Source: Mesorhizobium sp. M7A.F.Ca.US.008.03.1.1 (GTDB lineage: Bacteria > Pseudomonadota > Alphaproteobacteria > Rhizobiales > Rhizobiaceae). From it: 64,000 bases of DNA. A program made the position numbers and the translations under genes. Location: assembly GCF_003997495.1 (NCBI RefSeq), contig NZ_RZRU01000024.1, positions 1-64,000 of the forward strand, in the 5' to 3' direction. Under the pieces are notes generated by a model, which was given only the letters and a program-made list of their open reading frames with translations, was not told the DNA's origin and ran no database searches. Shown piece by piece: positions 56,880 to 64,000 of the stretch; positions within the stretch are counted from its first letter, which is position 1, and each line of letters begins with the position of its first letter.

Positions 56880-57162
56880 CGCTTGCTTACACCCATTAAC
56901 CAGAAGGAGGTCCGCAATGCCGGATGCAAACTGCCCACAGCGGCCCGGAGGCATGCGTATGCTAGGAATCGCGAGTGGTACAACGCCGAAGCCGGGCGCC
57001 ACCCAGCCGCTGCAGGCACCCGCCCAGCTTCGCGACCACACCTCGAAGAACAGGCTGGATGGTGAGGCGCGGACCCACCCGGAGCGTTCAATCGATAGCA
57101 GCCAAGCTTCTTGTGCGCGTCCACAGACCGTCGCGGCCATTATTTAGTTGGATACACATGCA
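56880..57162. other. nodJ-nodH spacer, 283 bp
   Basis: A frame from 56917 to 57147 begins after a perfect-looking AGAAGGAGGT ribosome binding site, but its protein (Pro/Ala/Arg-rich, no domain) is not convincing. It could be a lost gene whose ribosome binding site survives. Otherwise nothing is seen. Confidence 0.35.
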
Positions 57163-57924
57163 ATGACCCACAACGAAGCAACTCTTGAGCCTTTTGTGAT
57201 CCTTGCTATGCCAAGGACCGGAACACACTATTTAGAAGAATTGCTAAACGAGCATCCGACCGTTTTGAGTAACGGTGAGTTGCTAAACGAATATGATCCC
57301 AATTGGCCCAGCACTGATCGCCTGCTAGGCACGGATCGCGAGCTTCTTGAGCTTGCCTATGTGCGCTGCCCTATGCGCGACTACAAGAATGTGACGCATC
57401 TTGGATGCAAGATCAATGAACCTCAGTTTCGCGAGCGTCCCGCATTCTTTGCGGAACTGGCTCGTTGGCCAGCACTCAAGGTCATCCTTGTTGTTCGCCG
57501 AAACGTATTGGAATCGCTCCGATCCTTTGTGCAGGCCAGGGAAAGCGGTCACTGGCTGAAGTTCAGCTGGGACAACGATACCGCTCGGCCACCGAGCGTC
57601 AGGTTGTCAATCGCCGACTGTGAGGCTTATTTCAAAGCCGCCGACGATTTTCACGCTCGCGTTATGGACTCCTTCACGTCGACCAACCTGCTTGTAATGG
57701 AATACGAGAGCCTACTTCACGAACCTGCCCAATGCCTGGGAGCGGTTTGGGATTTCCTGGGCGTTCCAGCGCTTGAGCCATCAGATAACGCCATCCTGCA
57801 GCGCCAGGAAACGCGACCGCTGGATCAAACGGTGGAGAACTTTGACGAGTTGCGGATTCACTTCGCACGGGGACCTTATTCAAGATTTTTTGACCTCGGA
57901 GATTCAATGCGCTCCTACGCTTAA
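57163..57924 (+). CDS. nodH: Nod factor sulfotransferase
   Basis: 253 residues from ATG 57163 (MTHNEATLEPFVILAMPRTG). The PAPS 5'-phosphosulfate loop is AMPRTGTHYLEELLNEHP, then VLSNGELLNEYDPNWP and THLGCKINEPQFRERP; the 3'-phosphate region is VILVVRRNVLESLRSFVQAR. FLGVPALEP ... QETRPLDQTVENFDELRIHF follows near the end. It matches NodH of Sinorhizobium meliloti along its whole length from memory. It transfers sulfate from PAPS to the reducing-end 6-O of the Nod factor. It lies ~280 bp after nodJ, so it may still be read from the nodABCIJ nod box, as no other nod box is seen in front of it. Confidence 0.93.
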   Translation: MTHNEATLEPFVILAMPRTGTHYLEELLNEHPTVLSNGELLNEYDPNWPSTDRLLGTDRELLELAYVRCPMRDYKNVTHLGCKINEPQFRERPAFFAELARWPALKVILVVRRNVLESLRSFVQARESGHWLKFSWDNDTARPPSVRLSIADCEAYFKAADDFHARVMDSFTSTNLLVMEYESLLHEPAQCLGAVWDFLGVPALEPSDNAILQRQETRPLDQTVENFDELRIHFARGPYSRFFDLGDSMRSYA

Positions 57925-57969
57925 TCGCTTGTACCGCGTGCTCTGATGGGCGTGTAGGATATCCTGCAG

Positions 57970-57991
57970 TTTGCGCGCATTCCGTCGCAAA
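57970..57991. promoter_or_regulatory. inverted repeat, possible enhancer for the dctA promoter
   Basis: TTTGCG-N10-CGCAAA, a 22-bp hyphenated palindrome, 220-240 bp upstream of the -24/-12 promoter of dctA. DctD binds tandem inverted repeats at such distances in rhizobia. Only one copy is obvious, and I see no NifA-type TGT-N10-ACA site, so the assignment is tentative. Confidence 0.4.
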
Positions 57992-58212
57992 ACTGACAAA
58001 CCAAAGTCACCAAGACGACAGAGATATCGGCCGGCAGTCGATCTGCGGCAGACATCAAAGACACGGCCGCAAGGCGACCTGGTCAATTCCCTCTCTGGCG
58101 AAGCACTTCTTCAGACGCGATCTTTGGCGAGCCTTGAGTGCAAATTCCGGCAAAGGTGGAGGGTTCCAGTGCGCAACCCGCACCAATCTCGCTGGACGGG
58201 ACAGGCCTCCAG

Positions 58213-58229
58213 TTGGCACGGCGCTTGCT
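58213..58229 (+). promoter_or_regulatory. sigma-54 (-24/-12) promoter for dctA
   Basis: TTGGCACGGCGCTTGCT matches the sigma-54 consensus YTGGCACGNNNNTTGCW at every defined position, with GG and GC ten bases apart. It lies ~85 bp before the dctA start. It implies activation by DctD (dicarboxylates) or NifA (microaerobic, in nodules). Confidence 0.9.
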
Positions 58230-58313
58230 CCGAGATGACAGCAGCGCTCGACCGGAGCGCAGCATGGGAGAAGGAGGAGCCCCCACCCCGATCCGGTCAG
58301 GGAGAGAGAAACG

Positions 58314-59600
58314 GTGTTGGTTCCAAGAGTCCCCCGCGCGATCGCAGCGCCCCGCAAGCCCCATTTTGCCCGGACCTACGTGCAGGTGCTTGCCGCCATA
58401 GTCCTGGGAGCCGCAATTGGCTACCTCTATCCGGAAACCGGCCAGAGCCTGAAGCCGCTCGGCGATGCCTTCATCAAAGTCGTCAAGATGATTATCGCAC
58501 CTGTCATCTTCCTGACAATTGCGACCGGCATTGCCGGCATGAGCGATCTGCAGAAGGTCGGCCGAGTTGCCGCCAAGGCGATGGTTTATTTCCTCACCTT
58601 CTCGACACTTGCACTCGTTGTCGGACTGATTGTCGCGAATATCGTTCAACCTGGCGCCGGCCTCAACATCGATCCGGCCTCGCTCGATGTCCAAGCCGTT
58701 AAGGGCTATGTGGCCACGGCTCACGAGCAGTCCGTGACCAGCTTCCTGATGAACATCATCCCGTCAACGATTGCCAGTGCCTTCGCGGAAGGCGACATCC
58801 TGCAAGTCCTGTTCTTCTCGGTCCTGTTCGGCATTGCTTTGGCGATGACCGGAGAGACGAGCAGGCCGGTCGTTACCTTTCTCCAGGCGCTTACCGCCCC
58901 CATTTTTAAGCTCGTCGGCATTCTGATGAAGGCTGCACCCATCGGCGCCTTCGGCGCAATGGCCTTTACGATCGGCAAATACGGAATCGGTTCGGTGGCC
59001 AACCTCGCGATACTGGTCGCGACGTTCTATCTTACCGCCTTCCTCTTCGTGTTCGGGGTTCTCGGCGCGGTCTGCCGCTACAACGGCTTCTCGATCTTTT
59101 CTCTCGTCCGCTACATCAAGGACGAGCTGCTGCTTGTCCTGGCAACGTCCTCCTCGGAGGCCGCGCTGCCCTCGCTAATGGAGAAGATGGAGAAGGCCGG
59201 CGCCGCCCGTTCGGTCGTAAGTCTCGTCATCCCTACTGGATACTCATTCAATCTGGACGGTACCAATATCTACATGACGATCGCCGCCCTCTTCATCGCC
59301 CAGGCGACGAACACAGATTTGTCAATTGCCGATCAGATCCTCCTGCTGCTAATTGCGATGCTTTCCTCGAAGGGTGCGGCAGGCGTCACCGGCGCCGGCT
59401 TCATCACATTGGCCGCTACTCTCTCTGTCGTGCCGAGTGTTCCCGTTGCCGGAATGGCTCTAATTCTTGGCGTGGACCGCTTCATGTCGGAATGCCGCGC
59501 GCTGACGAATTTAGTCGGTAATGCGGTGGCATCGCTCGTTGTCGCTCGCTGGGAAGGCGAATTGGACCAGTCACGGATGGAAACCGCTTTCCGCGGTTAG
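58314..59600 (+). CDS. dctA: C4-dicarboxylate transport protein
   Basis: 428 residues from GTG 58314 (TTG 58317 is the alternative), with GGGAGAGAG as ribosome binding site. DAACS-family symporter with about eight to ten membrane segments plus re-entrant loops. Visible motifs are KMIIAPVIFLTIATGIAGMS (~60), LATSSSEAALPSLMEKME (re-entrant HP1 serine-rich tip, ~280), PTGYSFNLDGTNIYMTIAAL (~305) and SSKGAAGVTGAGFITLAATL (HP2, ~350). It imports malate, succinate and fumarate with protons; in bacteroids it fuels nitrogen fixation. It is monocistronic and lacks dctB/dctD nearby. Confidence 0.94.
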   Translation: MLVPRVPRAIAAPRKPHFARTYVQVLAAIVLGAAIGYLYPETGQSLKPLGDAFIKVVKMIIAPVIFLTIATGIAGMSDLQKVGRVAAKAMVYFLTFSTLALVVGLIVANIVQPGAGLNIDPASLDVQAVKGYVATAHEQSVTSFLMNIIPSTIASAFAEGDILQVLFFSVLFGIALAMTGETSRPVVTFLQALTAPIFKLVGILMKAAPIGAFGAMAFTIGKYGIGSVANLAILVATFYLTAFLFVFGVLGAVCRYNGFSIFSLVRYIKDELLLVLATSSSEAALPSLMEKMEKAGAARSVVSLVIPTGYSFNLDGTNIYMTIAALFIAQATNTDLSIADQILLLLIAMLSSKGAAGVTGAGFITLAATLSVVPSVPVAGMALILGVDRFMSECRALTNLVGNAVASLVVARWEGELDQSRMETAFRG

Positions 59601-59875
59601 GGTTACATCAAACTGGCTCCCCGCAAGCAAGATCGCAACAGCGCGACGTGTAAGTAGCGGCCTTGACACAACAGTCGAATTGCCAGCCTCCAAAGAGCGC
59701 TGGAAATAGAGTACTAACGCAGTGAGTAATACAACACCATGAAGCCCCTAAGCAAACGAACGGTTCACGGAGACTCATCTGGGTGCGCATGGAGCGCTGT
59801 TCGTCGAATGCGCTATCCGCGGGGTGGGGGAACTATTTCAGCTTGCCGCCCCAAGCCGTCGCGGGAGCGCACCGG
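59601..59875. other. dctA-lacI spacer
   Basis: 275 bp with no supported gene. It should hold the promoter of the LacI-type gene. Confidence 0.5.
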
Positions 59876-60937
59876 ATGATGGAGGACCGGCCGATCAGAA
59901 TCGCTAGGGGAAAGCGCGTCACAATAGCCGATCTCGCCCGCGAAGCCGGAGTCAGCGTAGCAACAGTCGATCGGGTTCTGAACGTCCGCCTTCCGGTGCG
60001 AGAGGAGACCGCCCAGCGGGTCCATGCGGCCGCGCACGCGATCGGCTATCATGCTGCCGGTCTCATCAAACAGCGCTTGCAGCAGCACCTGCCGCACTAC
60101 AAGCTGGGCTTCATCTTGAGAAAACCTACCCACGATTTCTACCAAGATTTCGCTCGCAAGATCGAAGAGTCGGTCAGTATGGCTAAATCCTTCCACGGCC
60201 TTCCGATCATCGAGTTCGCGCAGTCACATTTGCCGCGTGACCTGCTCCCGCTTCTTAAGGACCTTGGGAGCCGCTGCCAGGCGATCGCCATGGTGGCGGC
60301 CGATCACCCGAAAATCACAGCATCAGTCGAGGAGCTCAAGGCGAAAGGTATCCCGGTATTTTCGCTGCTATCCGACTTCGCCGATGGCGTGCGCGAGGGC
60401 TACATCGGCCTCAACAACAGCAAGGTCGGACGGACTGCCGCTTGGGTGTTTTCCAAGGCCGCAAAACGGCCCGGCAAGGTGGCGGTGTTTGTCGGAAGCC
60501 ATCGCTTCCAGGCGCATGCGACGCGGGAAACGGCCTTTCGTGCGTATTTTCGTGAGAACGCGCCAAAATTCGAGGTGCTTGATGCGCTCGTGAACCTTGA
60601 TGAACGGCAGCTCACTTACGAAAAATTGCTGGATCTTATGCAGCGGGAACCAGAGCTCGTCGGCTTCTATATGGCCGGCGGGGGGATAGAGGGGGCAATT
60701 TCCGCGCTCCGAGAAGAGGGGAGCGGTCAGGATCTCGTCGCGATCGTGAGTGAAATGACGCCGCAGTCACGTGGGGCGCTTGCGGATGACATCTTGACGA
60801 TGGCGGTCGGCACGCCAATGCGCCGACTTTGCCAGGAGCTGATAATGGCAATGGAGCGGGCCATCAAAGCCGGCGTCGCGGAGAGCCCGGGGCAGACATT
60901 TCTGCCGTTCGACATTTATCTTCCGGAAAATATTTGA
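59876..60937 (+). CDS. LacI-family transcriptional regulator
   Basis: 353 residues from ATG 59876. The LacI HTH is VTIADLAREAGVSVATVDRV LNVRLPVREETAQRV (~15-50), followed by a hinge and a periplasmic-binding-protein-like ligand domain: YKLGFILRKPTHDFYQDFAR (~77), GYIGLNNSKVGRTAAWVFSK (~180), KVAVFVGSHRFQAHATRETA and GFYMAGGGIEGAISAL (~265). The domain resembles sugar/polyol binders (rhizopine/inositol/ribose type). It probably controls the TIM-barrel gene 165 bp downstream. Confidence 0.85.
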   Translation: MMEDRPIRIARGKRVTIADLAREAGVSVATVDRVLNVRLPVREETAQRVHAAAHAIGYHAAGLIKQRLQQHLPHYKLGFILRKPTHDFYQDFARKIEESVSMAKSFHGLPIIEFAQSHLPRDLLPLLKDLGSRCQAIAMVAADHPKITASVEELKAKGIPVFSLLSDFADGVREGYIGLNNSKVGRTAAWVFSKAAKRPGKVAVFVGSHRFQAHATRETAFRAYFRENAPKFEVLDALVNLDERQLTYEKLLDLMQREPELVGFYMAGGGIEGAISALREEGSGQDLVAIVSEMTPQSRGALADDILTMAVGTPMRRLCQELIMAMERAIKAGVAESPGQTFLPFDIYLPENI

Positions 60938-61101
60938 CCTTGATGGATTTCTATCATGAGCGCCCATTTTCCTTTCACCGATGAAAGGAAAGCTCGATTG
61001 ACTCGGCCGTCTCTGTCCGATCTGTGAACCGGCGTGGTTCCGTCTTGAAAGAAGCCGGATGCCGAAATGGCAGCCGCGCTTCATGGAAGGAAAGTCAAGC
61101 A

Positions 61102-61905
61102 ATGCGCCAGGTATCGCCCCGCTTTGCACTCGATCACATGGCGGCGCCCCGCCTTGACGTCAGTGCGCTTTTCGCGCTTGCCCGTGACCAAGGCCTGACC
61201 GACGTCCAAATCCGTTACCCTCATTTCAGCAATCCTGTCGCACGCGGCATTCCGGCTGCGGACGTTCGGTTGGCCGCTACCGAAGCGGGCGTCACGATCA
61301 TCTCTGTCAACGCCTTGCAGCGGTTCAACGACTGGACTCCAACGCGTCAGGCCGAGGCAAGCAACCTCGCCGATTATGCGACGGCGTGCGGGGCGGAGAC
61401 GCTCGTGTTGGTGCCGGCCAACCGCAGCTCGTGGCCCACCAATAGCGAGCGCCAGGACAATCTTCGTTTCGCTCTAAACGAGATCAAGCCAATCCTCCAG
61501 TCGCGGGGTCTGATCGGTCTCATCGAGCCGCTGGGTTTCCGAACCTGCTCGCTTCGATCAAAGAAGGAAGCGGCCGAGGCCGTTGCCGCGGTTGATGGCC
61601 AGTCCGTCTTTCGCCTCGTGCACGACACGTTCCACCACACCCTGGCCGGGGAGACATGCCTGTTCTGCGAGCTTACCGGCCTGGTGCACATTTCAAGCGT
61701 AAACGACCCGACCTTCTGGATTTACCCCGATCGCTTTCTTGCAGGTTCCGACAATGGCAGCCAGATTCAGGCGCTGCTGGATGGCGGCTACGCGGGACCT
61801 TTCTCATTCGAGCTGGTCGAGGAAGTCCATTCTCTGGACGATCTCGCAGGCGCACTTGCCGCCAGCATCGACTTTATCCGGCGAGGGCTATTGTCGTCAA
61901 AGTAG
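61102..61905 (+). CDS. TIM-barrel sugar isomerase/epimerase-like protein
   Basis: 267 residues from ATG 61102 (GGAAAGTCA ribosome binding site; the frame to 61024 is longer but lacks one). AP_endonuc_2 fold with motifs ISVNALQRFNDWT (~73), CGAETLVLVPANRSSW (~98), LIGLIEPLGFRTCSLRSKKE (~138), LVHDTFHHTLAG (metal His/Asp, ~173), VHISSVNDP (~195) and FSFELVEE (~233), where the Glu is a metal ligand. It resembles MocC/IolE-type inositol or rhizopine catabolism enzymes. Substrate unknown. Confidence 0.75.
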   Translation: MRQVSPRFALDHMAAPRLDVSALFALARDQGLTDVQIRYPHFSNPVARGIPAADVRLAATEAGVTIISVNALQRFNDWTPTRQAEASNLADYATACGAETLVLVPANRSSWPTNSERQDNLRFALNEIKPILQSRGLIGLIEPLGFRTCSLRSKKEAAEAVAAVDGQSVFRLVHDTFHHTLAGETCLFCELTGLVHISSVNDPTFWIYPDRFLAGSDNGSQIQALLDGGYAGPFSFELVEEVHSLDDLAGALAASIDFIRRGLLSSK

Positions 61906-61953
61906 ATGGTGACAGGAGTAGTGACTATAGGTGCGCCTGAATTTTCCGTGGGT

Positions 61954-62871
61954 TCACAGCGGGGCAGCCATCCGAGATGCCTCCTGTATCATTATCTCCC
62001 GCATCCAGATGCTTGCCGGATCGCTATTGTGGAGGGCCGGCCATTGGAGGGTCTCGGTGAATGTGGGAAATGGCAGCGGAAGTTCGATAACCCGCAGGGG
62101 GAACGTTTTTTCGAAATGCCTGACCAGCCGTAAGGGCATGGTCGCTATACGAGCTGTGCCGGACACCATAGGTGGAATCATGCTGAAGCCCTGCACGGCG
62201 ACCTCGACACGTCTCTTAAGGCCATGCTCAAGCAAAAACCATTCCTCGATAGACGGCTTCATCGTACGCCCGAACCTGACCGCGACGTGCCTCATCGACA
62301 TGTATCTCTCGAATGTAAGCTGCTGTGGCAGCTGCTTGTTTGTGGGACAGCCTACGCACACGAGCTTCTCGTCAAACAGCGCAACGCTTGAATGCACACT
62401 CGACGTGAACATATCCGGTAGAATTAGAAAATCGACGTCACCGCGCCGGAGAAGCTCATCGGGGCTATCGTCGACAGGCAGCAGTTCGAAGCTGACGGCG
62501 GGGGCTTCCCGTGAAATACGCTCCACAAGCTTTTCGAAAAACACGAGCGTGACGAAATCGGAAAGAATGATCCTGAAGAGGCGATCGGCTCGAGCTGGGT
62601 CAAACGGATCCGAAGAAATAATCGAGCACTGGATGTGCTGGAGAGCGTCGCGAACTGCGGGGGCAAATGCTGCCGCACGCGGGGTTAGAAATCTTTCGCG
62701 ACCTCTTATCGTAAACAGTTCATCGCGGAAATAATCGCGCAGTCGGGCGACGGCCGCACTCATGGCGGGCTGACTCAGGTTAATCCTGCGTGCCGCCGCC
62801 GAGAGATTACGCTCCGTCAGGAGTGCGTCGAGCACAACGAGGAGATTTAGATCAAGTCCTTTGAAACGCAT
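61954..62871 (-). CDS. nodD: LysR-type nodulation activator
   Basis: 305 residues from ATG 62871 (MRFKGLDLNLLVVLDALLTE, the NodD N-terminus). The helix-turn-helix is RNLSAAARRINLSQPAMSAA VARLRDYF, then RDELFTIRGRERFLTPRA. The ligand domain shows FRIILSDFVTLVFFEKLVER and LMRHVAVRFGR-like MSMRHVAVRFGRTMKPSIEE. It activates nod boxes with legume flavonoids. It is transcribed away from the nod box 11 bp from its start codon. The C-terminus matches relics A and B. Confidence 0.95.
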   Translation of the reverse strand: MRFKGLDLNLLVVLDALLTERNLSAAARRINLSQPAMSAAVARLRDYFRDELFTIRGRERFLTPRAAAFAPAVRDALQHIQCSIISSDPFDPARADRLFRIILSDFVTLVFFEKLVERISREAPAVSFELLPVDDSPDELLRRGDVDFLILPDMFTSSVHSSVALFDEKLVCVGCPTNKQLPQQLTFERYMSMRHVAVRFGRTMKPSIEEWFLLEHGLKRRVEVAVQGFSMIPPMVSGTARIATMPLRLVRHFEKTFPLRVIELPLPFPTFTETLQWPALHNSDPASIWMREIMIQEASRMAAPL

Positions 62872-62881
62872 GTCATCAGCC

Positions 62882-62930
62882 ATCCATGGGATGGATGCCT
62901 TTAACCGAAACAAACGACTTTAACAATTTA
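62882..62930 (+). promoter_or_regulatory. orphan nod box beside nodD
   Basis: ATCCATGGGATGGATGCCTT, TAACCGAAACAAACGACTTT, AACAATTT: a third nod box with the same block order. It points rightward, away from nodD, towards 63 kb. No intact nod gene lies within the next 640 bp before an IS110-type transposase. Confidence 0.85.
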
Positions 62931-63572
62931 GCATTCTTGCAATCTTTTGTCGCAAAAAGTTTATGATGGATGACGTTAAGGTCCGACATATGAGCCGCGT
63001 GATCTGCCGAAGCGAGCAATCGTTCGTACTGTGCAGGTCAGAGATTGGCAGTTTGAAACGCCGGGCCGATGGCGCCGGTCTATCAACCAGCGTCTTCGGC
63101 GGCCCCGACCTAGCTAGGCGTGGAACCTAATAGGGTGCACCTTTCCAGTCCGAGGCGACTGATGGGCGGTTTGATCCTAAGCTGCCGTGAGGCCTGTGCC
63201 AATTGTATCGGCGAGCCAATGCAGCAGTCCGGCAGCGTTTTTGAGAGCTGTTGTAGGCTCGGCCTAAGCCCATTGGCGCAAGCCTATCTGAACGAAGCGC
63301 TTGGCCTTGCCGCTATCCGGTATGTGATCTGTGGTGCCTTCTCGTCCTGCTGTTCTTGTTTTGGAACGCCCTTATGGTGAGCCCATCCGGGACGTGGGGC
63401 ACCGGGAGCACAAAGGTGCAGGCAGGCCGTCAATAGACCGTGGGCTGAGAGCCCGAGCTCGTTACATGGCCGCCCCTCGCGACTTTCCCGGATGCGCTGC
63501 GAGCGCGGATCAGTAGATGTCGTGTTGCCCGCCAGCTCCCGTCTTTGACCGAGCCAAGAAGGAGGAACGGGC
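62931..63572. other. degenerate region downstream of the orphan nod box
   Basis: About 640 bp with no intact gene. A fragment near 63240-63300 reads SVFESCCRLGLSPLAQAYLN EAL. This recalls the zinc-binding N-terminus of sugar C-methyltransferases (C-x-LGxxPLANAYL), suggesting a lost transferase gene once driven by the nod box. Very tentative. The right edge abuts the IS110 transposase with its AAGGAGGA ribosome binding site. Confidence 0.35.
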
Positions 63573-64000
63573 ATGCTTATCATCGGACTGGATATTCACC
63601 GCGCCTTCGCCGAAGCAGTGGCATGGGAGGAGGGCAGGCTCAGGCGACTCGGCCGCGTCGACATGCGGCGCGATCTGCTGGCGGCGTTCGCCGCGAAGCT
63701 GTCGCCGAACGATGTCGGGGTGATCGAGGCCACCGGCAACGCGACGTCCGCTGCAGCTGTGGTTGCGCCGCATGTGAAGAAGGTGGGGATCGCCAAGCCG
63801 AAACAGGTGTTTATCGTTGCCTATGCCAAGATCAAAACGACGATCGACGCCGACGTTCTTGCGCAGCTCTATGCCAGCGGCTTCTTGCCAGAAGTCTGGA
63901 TTGCGGACGAGCCGACGCAGGCTCTGCGTCGACAGGTGACACGGCGCAATCAGATTGTCCGACAGAGATCTCGATTGAAGAGCGTCATCCAGTCGATCCT
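63573..64000 (+). mobile_element. IS110-family transposase, 5' part (cut by window end)
   Basis: The frame from ATG 63573 stays open to the last base. DEDD motifs: MLIIGLDIHRAFAEAV (first Asp), GVIEATGNATSAA (Glu) and TIDADVLAQLYASGFLPEVW (Asp), followed by RRQVTRRNQIVRQRSRLKSV. This is the N-terminal RuvC-like domain of an IS110 transposase. The ribosome binding site is AAGGAGGAACGG. Confidence 0.88.

Noticed and set aside
56917..57147. Small gene with a strong AGAAGGAGGT ribosome binding site between nodJ and nodH
   Set aside because: The protein is low-complexity Pro/Ala/Arg with no domain; kept only as a note in the spacer.

Overview
The window looks like part of a symbiosis island (integrative element or symbiotic plasmid) from a rhizobium, most likely Mesorhizobium or a close relative. 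The evidence is a canonical nodulation region (nodFE, nodABCIJ, nodH, nodD, three nod boxes), a dctA gene behind a sigma-54 promoter, a thiCOSGED vitamin cluster of the kind known from rhizobial symbiotic replicons, a Ros/MucR regulator, and the mosaic of intact genes, insertion sequences and decayed fragments typical of such islands. The genus is inferred from gene content only.

Layout. 1-24.5 kb is a defence-island-like block. It holds the 3' end of an IS481-type transposase, small envelope and secreted genes, and a five-gene envelope cassette with MotA/ExbB-like and MotB/OmpA-like proteins plus three uncommon partners (1843-7651). A secreted thermonuclease and a MucR-type regulator follow, then a giant DUF4011-helicase-nuclease gene coupled to a YhaO/YhaN (SbcD/SbcC-like) pair (9580-19966), an ABC three-component (ABC-3C) conflict system (20290-23939) and a ParB-like protein. 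24.7-25.4 kb is a gene-free cluster of repeats that look like transposon ends. 25.4-30.8 kb is the thiamine operon thiC-O-S-G-E-D on the minus strand behind a TPP riboswitch. 31.9-36.4 kb is a tight, unassigned three-gene operon (metallophosphoesterase, P-loop ATPase, Rossmann/CARF-like protein), the best candidate here for an undescribed system. A complete IS5-family element with a 4-bp target duplication lies at 36588-38138.

38-49.5 kb is largely a graveyard. Among intact genes (a methyltransferase, an orphan gltD, an HslV-like Ntn hydrolase) lie remnants of an M16 peptidase, a sugar ABC transporter, a DUF1612-type protein, an outer-membrane barrel, a thioredoxin-fold protein, an oxygenase/cysteine-synthase pair, a copper cluster (DUF411, cytochrome c, SCO1) and an aldehyde dehydrogenase. 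A segment at 39.4-40.2 kb recurs in deleted form at 48.4-48.8 kb.

49.2-57.9 kb is the nodulation core. NodA, B and C make the lipochitooligosaccharide backbone, NodFE supply a specialised (probably unsaturated) acyl chain, NodIJ export the product and NodH sulfates it. The predicted Nod factor is therefore sulfated with a NodFE-dependent fatty acid, as for hosts of the temperate galegoid type. Both nod operons are preceded by nod boxes embedded in relics of nodD (minus strand); the nodFE copy also carries a nodA 5' relic. The leaders thus arose by duplication of a nodD-nod box-nodA segment. 58.2-62.9 kb holds dctA, a LacI-type regulator, a TIM-barrel sugar isomerase-like gene and the intact nodD with its own divergent nod box, which now points at a degenerate region and an IS110-type transposase cut by the window end.

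All assignments come from reading motifs by eye; no database search was run.
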